Program-made: the position numbers and the translations under genes
Assembly: GCA_041394405.1 (NCBI GenBank)
Contig: JAWKIF010000006.1
Location: 1,054,001-1,118,000, forward strand
Direction: 5' to 3'
Source of the DNA: Microthrix sp041394405
Lineage (GTDB): Bacteria; Actinomycetota; Acidimicrobiia; Acidimicrobiales; Microtrichaceae
Length of the DNA: 64,000 bases
Shown here: positions 48,948 to 57,863 of the stretch, piece by piece
How positions within the stretch are numbered: the first letter of the stretch is position 1
Layout: every line of letters begins with the position of its first letter
Notes under the pieces: generated by a model
Told to the model about the DNA's origin: nothing
Seen by the model: only the letters and a program-made list of their open reading frames with translations
The model's database searches: none

Positions 48948-49340
48948 GTGACCGAGCCATCCACTCAGCATCAGCCGCCCTCCATGCGGGGGCTCCGTGG
49001 TGCGACGACGTTCGATGTCGACGAGCGTGAGCACGTGTGCGAGCGAACCGTGGAGTTGTTGCAGGCCATGGTGGAGCGCAACGGCCTGGAACACGACGAC
49101 CTGGTGTCGGTGCTGTTCACCGCCACCGACGATCTGCACTCGGTGTTTCCGGCGTTGGGCGCCCGCCAGGCCGGCTACGGAGACATCCCGCTGATTTGCG
49201 CCCGGGAACTCGACATCGCCGGCGCCACCCCGCAGTGCATCCGCATCCTGGCTCACATCAACACGACCAGGGAACGGGCCGCCCTGCACCACGTGTACCT
49301 GCACGGCGCCGTCTCGCTGCGAGACGACCTGCCCTCGTGA
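48948..49340 (+). CDS. aroH: Chorismate mutase, AroH type
   Basis: Monofunctional chorismate mutase of the Bacillus AroH fold, turning chorismate into prephenate. 130 aa. MRGLRGATTFDVDE, LFTATDDLHSVFPA and the C-terminal HHVYLHGAVSLRDDL align by eye with B. subtilis AroH (127 aa), and the active-site Arg in GLRGATT and the Arg in HINTTRERAALHHVYL region are kept. GTG 48948 is preceded by TAGGCT (48934-48939) at eight bases; ATG 48984 lies just before the conserved start. GTGA overlap with the next gene. Confidence 0.92.
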   Translation: MTEPSTQHQPPSMRGLRGATTFDVDEREHVCERTVELLQAMVERNGLEHDDLVSVLFTATDDLHSVFPALGARQAGYGDIPLICARELDIAGATPQCIRILAHINTTRERAALHHVYLHGAVSLRDDLPS

Positions 49341-50785
49341 GCGGCGGCGGAACCTCGGCGAGCCGGGTGGTAGCCATTGACGGGCCCGCCGGCTCGGGCA
49401 AGTCGACCGTGGCGCGGGCGGTGGCCGAGCGGCTGGGCACCGCGCACCTGGACACCGGAGCCATGTACCGGGCAGTGGCCTTCGCGGCGCTGCGCGACGG
49501 GTTGGATCTCGACGATGGCGATGGCCTGGACGCGTTGGCCAAACGAGTGGAGCTGAACCTGGAGGGTGGGCGGGTGCTGGTGGACGGCGACGACGCAACC
49601 GAGGCCATTCGAGGCCAAGCGGTGTCTCAGGCCGTCAGCCCGGTTGCCACCAACGCCGGTGTGCGAGAAGCCATGGTGCGCCGCCAACGGGAGTGGGCCG
49701 AGGCCCACGGCGGCGGGGTCATCGAGGGGCGTGACATCGGCACGGCCGTGTTCCCTGACGCGGGGGTCAAGGTGTTTCTCACCGCGTCGCCCGAGGAGCG
49801 GGCCCGCCGGCGGGCAGCGGAGACCGACGGAATCGACCAGGCCACGCTGGCGGCTCAGATCGCCGAACGCGACGAGCGCGACGCCACGCGGGCGGTCGAC
49901 CCGATGAAGCCGGCGGACGACTCCCTGCTGCTGGACACCACGGAGATGGACCTTGAGGCCGTGATCCAGGCGGTGCTGGATGCGGCCGACGCCGCTGCGC
50001 CGCCGGCATCACCCACACGAGCCGCCTCCGAGGCCGAGCGGGCGCCCGATTGGTCGCCTCCGGGCGCGGGTCGCCCAACGTCGGTGTTCGTGCGTCCGAC
50101 CCAGCCCGTCATCGAGGCGCCACAGCTGGGACTGGGGGCCCGGGCGGGATACCAACTCATCTCGGCCACGGCCAGGGGCATCGGCAAGGTGGGCTACCGC
50201 ACCGAGATCGTCGGTCGGGAACGCCTTCCTCGCACGGGCCCCTACATTCTCGCCCCGTCGCACCGTTCGGGCATGGACTTCCTGTTTGCGGCCATGGTCA
50301 CCCGGCGACGAGTTCGGTGGATGGCCAAGGAATCGCTGTGGAAGCACCCGGCCCTGGGTTCCTTCGTCGACATCATGGGTGGGTTCCGGGTGAACCGGGG
50401 AACGGCCGACCGCCACTCGCTCAGGGTGGCCGAGGCAATCCTGTCCGACGGGCAACCGCTGGTCGTGTTTCCGGAAGGCACTCGCCGGCGGGGCGAGCTG
50501 GTGGAAGACCTGTTCGACGGGGTGGCCTGGCTCTCGTCGCGGCAGCGGGTGCCGGTGGTGCCGGTGGGCATGGCAGGTACCGAGGAGGCCATGGCCACGG
50601 GCTCCAAGCTGCCGAGGCCCGGCAAGATCGTCATCTGGGTGGGGGAGCCGCTCTGGCCCGACGTGCCGCCGACCGGGCGCATCCCCCGGTCGCAGGTGCG
50701 GGCCTTCACCAACCGCATGTTGCCCGAGCTTCAGGATGCCTTCGACCAGGCCACGGCACGGCGAACCCAGCGTCGCTCCGGCTGA
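49337..50785 (+). CDS. cmk: Cytidylate kinase fused to a PlsC-type acyltransferase
   Basis: 482-aa fusion. Residues 1-218 are CMP kinase: AIDGPAGSGKSTVARAVA (P-loop), HLDTGAMYRAVA and VIEGRDIGTAVFPDA. After an Ala/Pro-rich linker of about 45 residues, residues 265-475 are a 1-acyl-glycerol-3-phosphate acyltransferase with HRSGMD (HX4D), GGFRVNRGTADRHS and VFPEGTRRRGE. CMK makes CDP for nucleotide and phospholipid supply, and PlsC makes phosphatidic acid; CTP and phosphatidic acid are both substrates of CDP-diacylglycerol synthase. The gene takes the cmk position before der known from Rv1712-Rv1713, though other genes intervene. Confidence 0.92.
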   Translation: MSGGGTSASRVVAIDGPAGSGKSTVARAVAERLGTAHLDTGAMYRAVAFAALRDGLDLDDGDGLDALAKRVELNLEGGRVLVDGDDATEAIRGQAVSQAVSPVATNAGVREAMVRRQREWAEAHGGGVIEGRDIGTAVFPDAGVKVFLTASPEERARRRAAETDGIDQATLAAQIAERDERDATRAVDPMKPADDSLLLDTTEMDLEAVIQAVLDAADAAAPPASPTRAASEAERAPDWSPPGAGRPTSVFVRPTQPVIEAPQLGLGARAGYQLISATARGIGKVGYRTEIVGRERLPRTGPYILAPSHRSGMDFLFAAMVTRRRVRWMAKESLWKHPALGSFVDIMGGFRVNRGTADRHSLRVAEAILSDGQPLVVFPEGTRRRGELVEDLFDGVAWLSSRQRVPVVPVGMAGTEEAMATGSKLPRPGKIVIWVGEPLWPDVPPTGRIPRSQVRAFTNRMLPELQDAFDQATARRTQRRSG

Positions 50786-50791
50786 GCGGGA

Positions 50792-51970
50792 GTGATCTCC
50801 CAGGGCCAGGCGCGACGGATGGCGCTGGGAGCGCAAGGATTCGGTGACGACCGACCCACAGGCAGGGTCGATCGACGACACCTCCGCAGGATCGTCGAGC
50901 GAATGGGTCTCATTCAGATCGACTCGGTCAACGTGCTGGCCCGGAGCCAGGAGCTGGTGGTGTTCTCCCGACTCGGCGTACATCCGCGGTCGTTGATCTG
51001 GGATGCCACCGCCAGCGGCGAGCTGTTCGAGTACTGGGTGCACGAGGCGTCACACGTCCCGGTCGGCCTGCATCCGTATCTGCGCTGGCACATGGCCCGG
51101 CCCGAGCGATGGAGGGCCCTCGACGCGTTCGCCGTCGACCAGCGCGAGTTCGTCGCAGCCGTGTTGGAACGCATCCGCGTCGACGGGGCGTTGGTGGCCG
51201 GCGACCTGAAGCAGCGTGTGGGCACGAAGGGTGCCTGGTGGGACTGGGATCGCGGCAAGCTCGCCCTCGAATACCTCTTCGCGACCGGCGAGATCGCCGC
51301 CACCCGGCGACCATCTGACTTCGCTCGTGTCTATGACCTCGCTGAACGGGTCATCCCGCCGCAGATCCTGGCGATTCCAACGCCGTCGGTGGCCGATCAA
51401 CGCAAGGAGCTCCTCGTTCGGGCGGCCAGGCATCTGGGCGTGGCCACATTCAACGACCTCACCGACTATCACCGGCAGCGCAACCCGCCGTGTCGGCCGC
51501 TGGTGAGCGAATTGGTCGAAGCTGGCCGATTGATCGAAACGACGGTCGAGGGCTGGTCGAAGCCCGCGTACCTCCACCCCGATGCCGTTCGCCCTCGCCG
51601 GATTCGGGCCCGGGCACTTCTCAGCCCCTTCGATCCCGTCGTCTGGAACCGTGATCGCGCCGAGCGGGTGTTTGGCTTTCGGTATCGCATCGAGATCTAC
51701 GTCCCCAGGCCAAAGCGACGCTACGGGTACTACGTCCTGCCGTTCCTGTTGGGCGAGGACCTGGTGGCGAGAGTCGACCTGAAGGCGGACCGTGGCAGCG
51801 GCACCTTGCTGGTGCGGGGTGCGTTCGGCGAACCGGGCATCCCGGTGGCGGCGGTGGCCGAGGAGCTGGCGGCCGAGCTCAGCCTGATGGCGACCTGGCT
51901 CGAACTCGACCAGGGTGTCGAGGTGAGCAACCACGGCGACCTTGCCCCCGCGGTCGCGGCGGCCCTCTGA
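50792..51970 (+). CDS. Winged-helix DNA glycosylase-like protein (YcaQ/AlkX family)
   Basis: Member of the HTH_42 family that includes E. coli YcaQ, a glycosylase acting on interstrand crosslinks, and Streptomyces AlkZ. 392 aa. The catalytic-motif position reads GLIQIDSVN, that is QID as in YcaQ. Tandem winged helices fill residues about 5-250; the C-terminal barrel has LLSPFDPVVWNRDRAERVFGF and RRYGYYVLPFLLG, the family's best block. GTG start six bases after the cmk stop. DNA crosslink repair is inferred from family. Confidence 0.82.
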   Translation: MISQGQARRMALGAQGFGDDRPTGRVDRRHLRRIVERMGLIQIDSVNVLARSQELVVFSRLGVHPRSLIWDATASGELFEYWVHEASHVPVGLHPYLRWHMARPERWRALDAFAVDQREFVAAVLERIRVDGALVAGDLKQRVGTKGAWWDWDRGKLALEYLFATGEIAATRRPSDFARVYDLAERVIPPQILAIPTPSVADQRKELLVRAARHLGVATFNDLTDYHRQRNPPCRPLVSELVEAGRLIETTVEGWSKPAYLHPDAVRPRRIRARALLSPFDPVVWNRDRAERVFGFRYRIEIYVPRPKRRYGYYVLPFLLGEDLVARVDLKADRGSGTLLVRGAFGEPGIPVAAVAEELAAELSLMATWLELDQGVEVSNHGDLAPAVAAAL

Positions 51971-52048
51971 GCCGCGCCGGTGCCCGCCCGAGCCCGCGGC
52001 CGGTACGGTGCCTTCGGGCCGGACCTCCCGGCCGTAGGGAGGGTGATG

Positions 52049-53995
52049 ATGGAGAGCGAGCCGAACCTGAGCGTCAGCCGCGTGCTGGACGCACGCCCGG
52101 TCGACAGCTACCGCGAGTACGTGGCCATCGGGGGCGGCGCGGGGTTGGCCACTGCCGCCCAGCTGAACCCGGTCGAGGTGATTCAGCTGGTCGAGGCCTC
52201 GGGGCTGCGCGGCCGGGGCGGAGCCGGGTTCCCGACAGGCCTCAAGTGGCGCACGGTGATGGGGAACGAATCGTTCGCCGCGCCAACCACGGTGGTGGTG
52301 AACGGCGCCGAGGGCGAGCCCGGCACGTTCAAGGACCGGACGCTCGTGCGCACGAACCCGTACCGAGTGCTGGAGGGGGCGCTCATCGCGGCCTACGCAG
52401 TGTCGGCCTCCCGGGTGGTGGTTGCGATGAAGGGGTCCTTTGGCCGTGAGCTGGATCGTGTCCGCACCGCCATCGCCGAGCTCCGCGAGGCTCGGGTCGC
52501 CACCGACGTCGAGGTGGCGGTGGTGGAGGGCCCCGACAGCTACTTGTTTGGCGAGGAGACCGGGCTGCTGGAGGTGATCGATGGACGCGGCCCCTTCCCG
52601 CGTGTGGCTCCGCCCTATCGACGAGGCGTGGAGCCGGCCGGGCGGAATGCAGAGCGCAACGTTGCGTCGGACGTGCAGCTGGCCACGGCCACGGGCAGTC
52701 CCGAATCGCCGGCCCTGGCCAACAACGTCGAGACCTTGGCGCACGTCACCCAGATCCTCGGCCACGGCCCCGACTGGTTCCGTGAGCTGGGTACCGCCGA
52801 GTCACCGGGCACCGTGTTGGTGACCGTCAGCGGAGACACGCCTCGCGCTGGTGTGGCGGAGTTCCCCATGGGGGTTCCCCTGGGTCGGGCCATTGCAGAA
52901 GTGGGCGGCGAGCCCCGTGAGGGCCGCCGCTACGCAGCTGCGGTGTCGGGCACCGCAAACGCCATGGTCCCCGCCGACCGCTTCGACGTGCGACTGTGCT
53001 ACGAGGGCCTGCGCGGCATCGGTTCCGGGTTGGGTTCCGCTGGATTCCTGGTGTTCGACGACCACACCGACCTGGTGGCGGTCGCAGCTGGCATTGCGCA
53101 CTTCCTGTCGGTGGAGAGCTGTGGCCAGTGCGAGCCGTGCAAGAGCGACGGAGCGGCCATCGCCACCCACCTGGATCGCATCATCGCCAATGACGGCTCG
53201 CCCCGAACGCTGGCGGCGTTGTCGAGCCTGTCAGGCACGGTCTCCAACGGCGCCCGTTGCGGCCTTGGCCGCCAGCAGGAGGACGTCACCGCCGGAGCGC
53301 TGTCGTTGCTGCGGGCGGAGTTCCGCGAGCACGTTGAGGGGCGCCGGGAGGCTCGGGAGCGGGTGCCGATCGCCCCGATTTCTGAGATCGCAGGCGACCA
53401 GGCGGTGTTGGATCCCCGCTATGGCGACAAGAACCTTGACTGGAGCCACGGGGGCATCGACTCGGGAGAGACCCCGGTGGATCGGTTGCGGGGAGGGAGC
53501 CCCGAGGTCCTCGATGTCAGCGACGAGCGCCCGCAGGCGCCGACCGCCGTGGACGCCGTCGCTGATTCTGGCAAGGGGTATCCCTTTGAGCTGTTGGATG
53601 TGGCGCATCAGGCAATGCGCTCCGCGCTCGATGGGGCCAGGAACTCGGCCGGCGAGTCGCGCCTGGCCCAGCTGCGCGACTTGGAACGCGTCTTGACCAT
53701 CTACCTTGATGTGAGCCAACGCATCCTGTTTCCGATGCTGCGTCGCGTGGCCGCGGTGCCCGGCGACGACGCCGCGTGGACGGCTGCCTACGATGCGGAA
53801 CTCGCGGAGCAGTGTCTCACCCAGGTTCGCGAAGCCGGGGCAGAGGGCGCCCTCGACGACATCACCTCGGACATTGAGGCCCTGATCGCAGAGGAGGAGA
53901 TGGTGGTGGAGCCGCTGTTGTCCCGCCACCTGGATGACGACGATCTCCGGCAGCTCGGCGACGCCATGCAGGCCACCATCGACGTCGCCCCGTAG
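52049..53995 (+). CDS. NuoF-like NADH-binding protein fused to a hemerythrin-like domain
   Basis: 648 aa. Residues 1-430 match the NADH/FMN/4Fe-4S subunit of complex I and formate-dehydrogenase/hydrogenase relatives: GRGGAGFPTGLKW (FMN), NGAEGEPGTFKDR, ALANNVETLAHV, an SLBB-like segment, and the cluster cysteines in SCGQCEPCK plus Cys in SNGARCGLG. After a linker (about 440-500) residues 505-648 form a four-helix region ending EMVVEPLLSRHLDDDDLRQL, like an HHE hemerythrin domain with several His/Glu ligands replaced. It stands without other nuo genes. Two ATGs (52046, 52049) follow GGGAGG. Confidence 0.78.
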   Translation: MESEPNLSVSRVLDARPVDSYREYVAIGGGAGLATAAQLNPVEVIQLVEASGLRGRGGAGFPTGLKWRTVMGNESFAAPTTVVVNGAEGEPGTFKDRTLVRTNPYRVLEGALIAAYAVSASRVVVAMKGSFGRELDRVRTAIAELREARVATDVEVAVVEGPDSYLFGEETGLLEVIDGRGPFPRVAPPYRRGVEPAGRNAERNVASDVQLATATGSPESPALANNVETLAHVTQILGHGPDWFRELGTAESPGTVLVTVSGDTPRAGVAEFPMGVPLGRAIAEVGGEPREGRRYAAAVSGTANAMVPADRFDVRLCYEGLRGIGSGLGSAGFLVFDDHTDLVAVAAGIAHFLSVESCGQCEPCKSDGAAIATHLDRIIANDGSPRTLAALSSLSGTVSNGARCGLGRQQEDVTAGALSLLRAEFREHVEGRREARERVPIAPISEIAGDQAVLDPRYGDKNLDWSHGGIDSGETPVDRLRGGSPEVLDVSDERPQAPTAVDAVADSGKGYPFELLDVAHQAMRSALDGARNSAGESRLAQLRDLERVLTIYLDVSQRILFPMLRRVAAVPGDDAAWTAAYDAELAEQCLTQVREAGAEGALDDITSDIEALIAEEEMVVEPLLSRHLDDDDLRQLGDAMQATIDVAP

Positions 53996-54122
53996 TGCCA
54001 CCAGCCCTTCGGCGGCCGTCGATGCCGAGGCGCGAAGCACGCGGAACTAGCGTCGAAGGTGTCCGATTCCGGCCCGACGGCCGATCGCCGACCCCCTGTT
54101 GACACGTGACGAAGGAGCCAGC

Positions 54123-55514
<1,392 letters not shown>

Positions 55515-55517
55515 GGC

Positions 55518-55868
55518 TCAGCGCCCACTCTGCCGCAGCCAGCGCACGGTCCACGGCCCCAGCTCCTCCAACGTCGCACCCAGTTCCTCGCCGATGGCGG
55601 TCAGGCCATACGCATCGTCGTCGTTCTGGGCGACGATGCCCGCTTCGGTCAACTCGTACAGGCGTTGGTACAGCACGCTGGTGGAGACACCACCGCTTCG
55701 CTGGGCCAGGGCGCGTGGGCCGATGGGACTGCGATGATGCAGCTCCCAGATCAATCGCAGGCACCATCGCCGGCCGAGCAACTCCAGGACTTGGTGGATG
55801 GGGCGGCCACCCACCGGCGCTCGCGTCGGCGACCGTCTCAGTCTCGGACTCGGCCTGTCGTCGGGCAC
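55518..55868 (-). CDS. HxlR-family transcriptional regulator
   Basis: Winged-helix regulator, 116 aa. IHQVLELLGRRWCLRLIWEL, SPIGPRALAQRSGGVSTSVLYQRLYELTEAGIV and the C-terminal ELGPWTVRWL match the MarR-like HxlR fold; the usual N-terminal cysteine of redox-sensing members is replaced in this region by CLRLIW. GTG 55868 is chosen because GGAGGG lies six bases before it; a longer ORF to 56003 has an Arg-rich, unlikely N-terminus. It ends three bases from the fumC stop. Confidence 0.78.
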   Translation of the reverse strand: MPDDRPSPRLRRSPTRAPVGGRPIHQVLELLGRRWCLRLIWELHHRSPIGPRALAQRSGGVSTSVLYQRLYELTEAGIVAQNDDDAYGLTAIGEELGATLEELGPWTVRWLRQSGR

Positions 55869-56143
55869 GGGCGTCCCTCCGTTTGGGAGAACGGCGGTCG
55901 GTTTCCGAAACGCTACCGCTCCGCGCGGTTGCCGGGGAGCGCAGCGACTGGGTCGCGCAACTCGGTGGGATCGGGCGCCTCCTGCGAACCCTCCTGTGTG
56001 CACGGTGCCGCTACGCGAAATCGTTTCGAATTTCGAAACTTCGGGCCTGTTGCGAAATCAGAAACGATGTGGAAACGGGCCCCGGCGTGAGGGCTGGGCT
56101 GAGGATGGTGGCGGCTGAGACCGACTGAGCGGCCCGCCGCCGC
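55869..56143. promoter_or_regulatory. Upstream region of the HxlR gene
   Basis: 275 bases with locally higher AT content than the genes. The 56011-56080 stretch carries the 17-bp palindrome listed separately and related GAAA/TTTC half-sites. No gene seen. Confidence 0.4.
56024..56040. promoter_or_regulatory. Candidate HxlR operator palindrome
   Basis: GTTTCGAA-T-TTCGAAAC: perfect eight-base arms around one base. An overlapping CGAAA/TTTCG half-site pair precedes it at about 56017-56029. Symmetry, AT content and location about 155 bases upstream of a dimeric winged-helix regulator support an operator. Confidence 0.4.
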
Positions 56144-56557
56144 TCAGCTGAGCAGCCCGACACCGATCAGCAGTGCACCTGCGGCGCTGAGGGTGGCCAA
56201 GGCCTGGGCGGCCGGCACTGCCCGCTTGGGTGCGTGCGGAGCCTGGGCGATGAACGCCCCAAAGCCGGAGGCGACGGCCAACAGGATCTTGAGGCTGAGG
56301 GCGATCTGGTAGCTGATGCCCAGCTGGGACATGGCCGGCAGCTCCAGGATGTTCCAGACGCCGGTGAGCACCAGCAGGCCATAGGCCGGCCATGCGAAGC
56401 GCCCAAAGGCGGCCACGACCCTGGCGCTGGAATCGCCTGGTGCGTCCAAGGAGCGCAGCGTGGGCGTGAGGCCCGCAACGGTCACCATGCCACCCAGCCA
56501 GATGGTGGCCGAGCCGACGTGGAGGAACAGCCGCAGGACATCGAGAGCGGGGCGCAC
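56144..56557 (-). CDS. CopD-like four-span membrane protein
   Basis: 137 aa with four membrane spans. LRLFLHVGSATIWLGGMVTVAGL is the recognisable first span of CopD/DUF2269-type proteins, with a conserved His and WLGGM; AWPAYGLLVLTGVWNIL and ALSLKILLAVASGFGAFI follow. GTG 56557 is chosen since GGAG lies six bases before it; TTG 56569 is the ORF limit. Copper handling is suggested by family only. Confidence 0.65.
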   Translation of the reverse strand: MRPALDVLRLFLHVGSATIWLGGMVTVAGLTPTLRSLDAPGDSSARVVAAFGRFAWPAYGLLVLTGVWNILELPAMSQLGISYQIALSLKILLAVASGFGAFIAQAPHAPKRAVPAAQALATLSAAGALLIGVGLLS

Positions 56558-56754
56558 GGGGAGCTCCAAGGGCGAAGGGACGCAACGGCACCGAGCCGGT
56601 GAGCAGTCGACTCGGCGAGCAATCGACGCCAGAACGAAAGGTGGCCCCCGGGATGGGTGGGCATCCCGGCGGGCCGAGGCTCAGTATGTCAGGTGATCGC
56701 AGCCGTTGCCCAACAGGGTGACCAAATTCTCACCTCACCGACAACCGAACCTGG

Positions 56755-57828
56755 CTACTCGGCCAAGGCCTCCAAAACGGCCGATGCCGGGAGGCGACGG
56801 TCGGTGTCGGTGCCGGGCGTCGGAACGCGCCCAAAACCGAGTCCGACCACCAACTCGACGGTGGACTGCAGCTCTCGGAGGGCGCGGGGCGGCGGGAAGT
56901 ACTCGTCCTCCTCGGTGATGCGCAACTCCTCCACGCCATGGGTGGGGGAGAGGCGATCGATCACCGACGCCACGAGGTCTTCGGGGGCCGACGCTCCAGC
57001 GGTGACGCCCACCACGCCGGTCAGGTCGGCCGGCAGCTCCTCCGCCGCATTCACCCGGTAGACGCGTTCGCATCCGGCCTCGCCGGCCAGCTTCTCCAAG
57101 GCCAGGGTGTTCGACGAGTTGGCCGAGCCCACGACAACGACTGCATCGCAGCGGGGAGCCAGCTCCATGAGCGCCGACTGGCGGTTGGTCGTGGCAAAGC
57201 ACAGGTCGGAACGTCCCGGCATCCACAACTCCGGGTAGCGCTCGCGGGTGGCGTTGGCCACATCGGCCCAATCGCGATGGCTGAGGGTGGTCTGGGCCAG
57301 GAGGGCGACGGGGGTCTCAAATGCCGGGAGCGCCGCCACCTCGTCGATGGACTCCACGCGGTGGATGGAGTCGGGGGCCACCGCCATGGTTCCGACGGCC
57401 TCCTCGTGTCCCTCGTGGCCCACGTAGACGATCTGATAACCCTTGCCCGACCGCACCTTCACCTCGTGGTGCACCTTGGTGACCAGCGGGCACACTGCGT
57501 CCACCACCAGGCCACCGCCGGCCTGGGCGGCCGACACCACCTCGGGGGCCGAACCGTGAGCGGAGAGCATCACGGGTGCGCCGGCGGGCACCTCGGAGAC
57601 GTCGTCCACGAAGACCACGCCCTGTTCCTCGAAGCGGCTGACCACGCGGGCGTTGTGCACGATCTCGTGGTAGCAGTACACGGGCGCCTGGTTGGTCCGC
57701 ACCAGCCAGGCCAACGCCTTGATGGCCATCTCGACACCGGCGCAGAAGCCCCGCGGTGAGGCCAGCAGCACCCGGTCGACGCCCTGGATCGGGAGTTCGG
57801 CGGGTGGGACGGGTTGGGGGCGACTCAC
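56755..57828 (-). CDS. ispH: 4-hydroxy-3-methylbut-2-enyl diphosphate reductase
   Basis: Last enzyme of the MEP isoprenoid pathway, forming IPP and DMAPP with a 4Fe-4S cluster. 357 aa. The three cluster cysteines are in SPRGFCAGVEMAI, VDAVCPLVTKVH and SDLCFATTNRQSA; the catalytic Glu is in GHEEAVG and the His in VMLSAHGSAPEV. TACCCT (57836-57841, minus strand) lies seven bases before the GTG start. It is divergent from the radical SAM gene with a 35-base gap. Confidence 0.95.
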   Translation of the reverse strand: MSRPQPVPPAELPIQGVDRVLLASPRGFCAGVEMAIKALAWLVRTNQAPVYCYHEIVHNARVVSRFEEQGVVFVDDVSEVPAGAPVMLSAHGSAPEVVSAAQAGGGLVVDAVCPLVTKVHHEVKVRSGKGYQIVYVGHEGHEEAVGTMAVAPDSIHRVESIDEVAALPAFETPVALLAQTTLSHRDWADVANATRERYPELWMPGRSDLCFATTNRQSALMELAPRCDAVVVVGSANSSNTLALEKLAGEAGCERVYRVNAAEELPADLTGVVGVTAGASAPEDLVASVIDRLSPTHGVEELRITEEDEYFPPPRALRELQSTVELVVGLGFGRVPTPGTDTDRRLPASAVLEALAE

Positions 57829-57849
57829 GGCCTCCAGGGTACCGGTGGG

Positions 57850-57855
57850 TAGCCT
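57850..57855 (+). promoter_or_regulatory. Candidate -10 box of the radical SAM gene
   Basis: TAGCCT ends eight bases before GTG 57864. Together with TACCCT of ispH on the other strand, two -10 candidates lie within a 35-base intergenic gap. Confidence 0.35.
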
Positions 57856-57863
57856 GAGCGGCC

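Noticed and set aside
54099..54104. TTGACA as a -35 box for fumC
   Set aside because: The start codon lies only 18 bases later, leaving no place for a -10 and transcription start.
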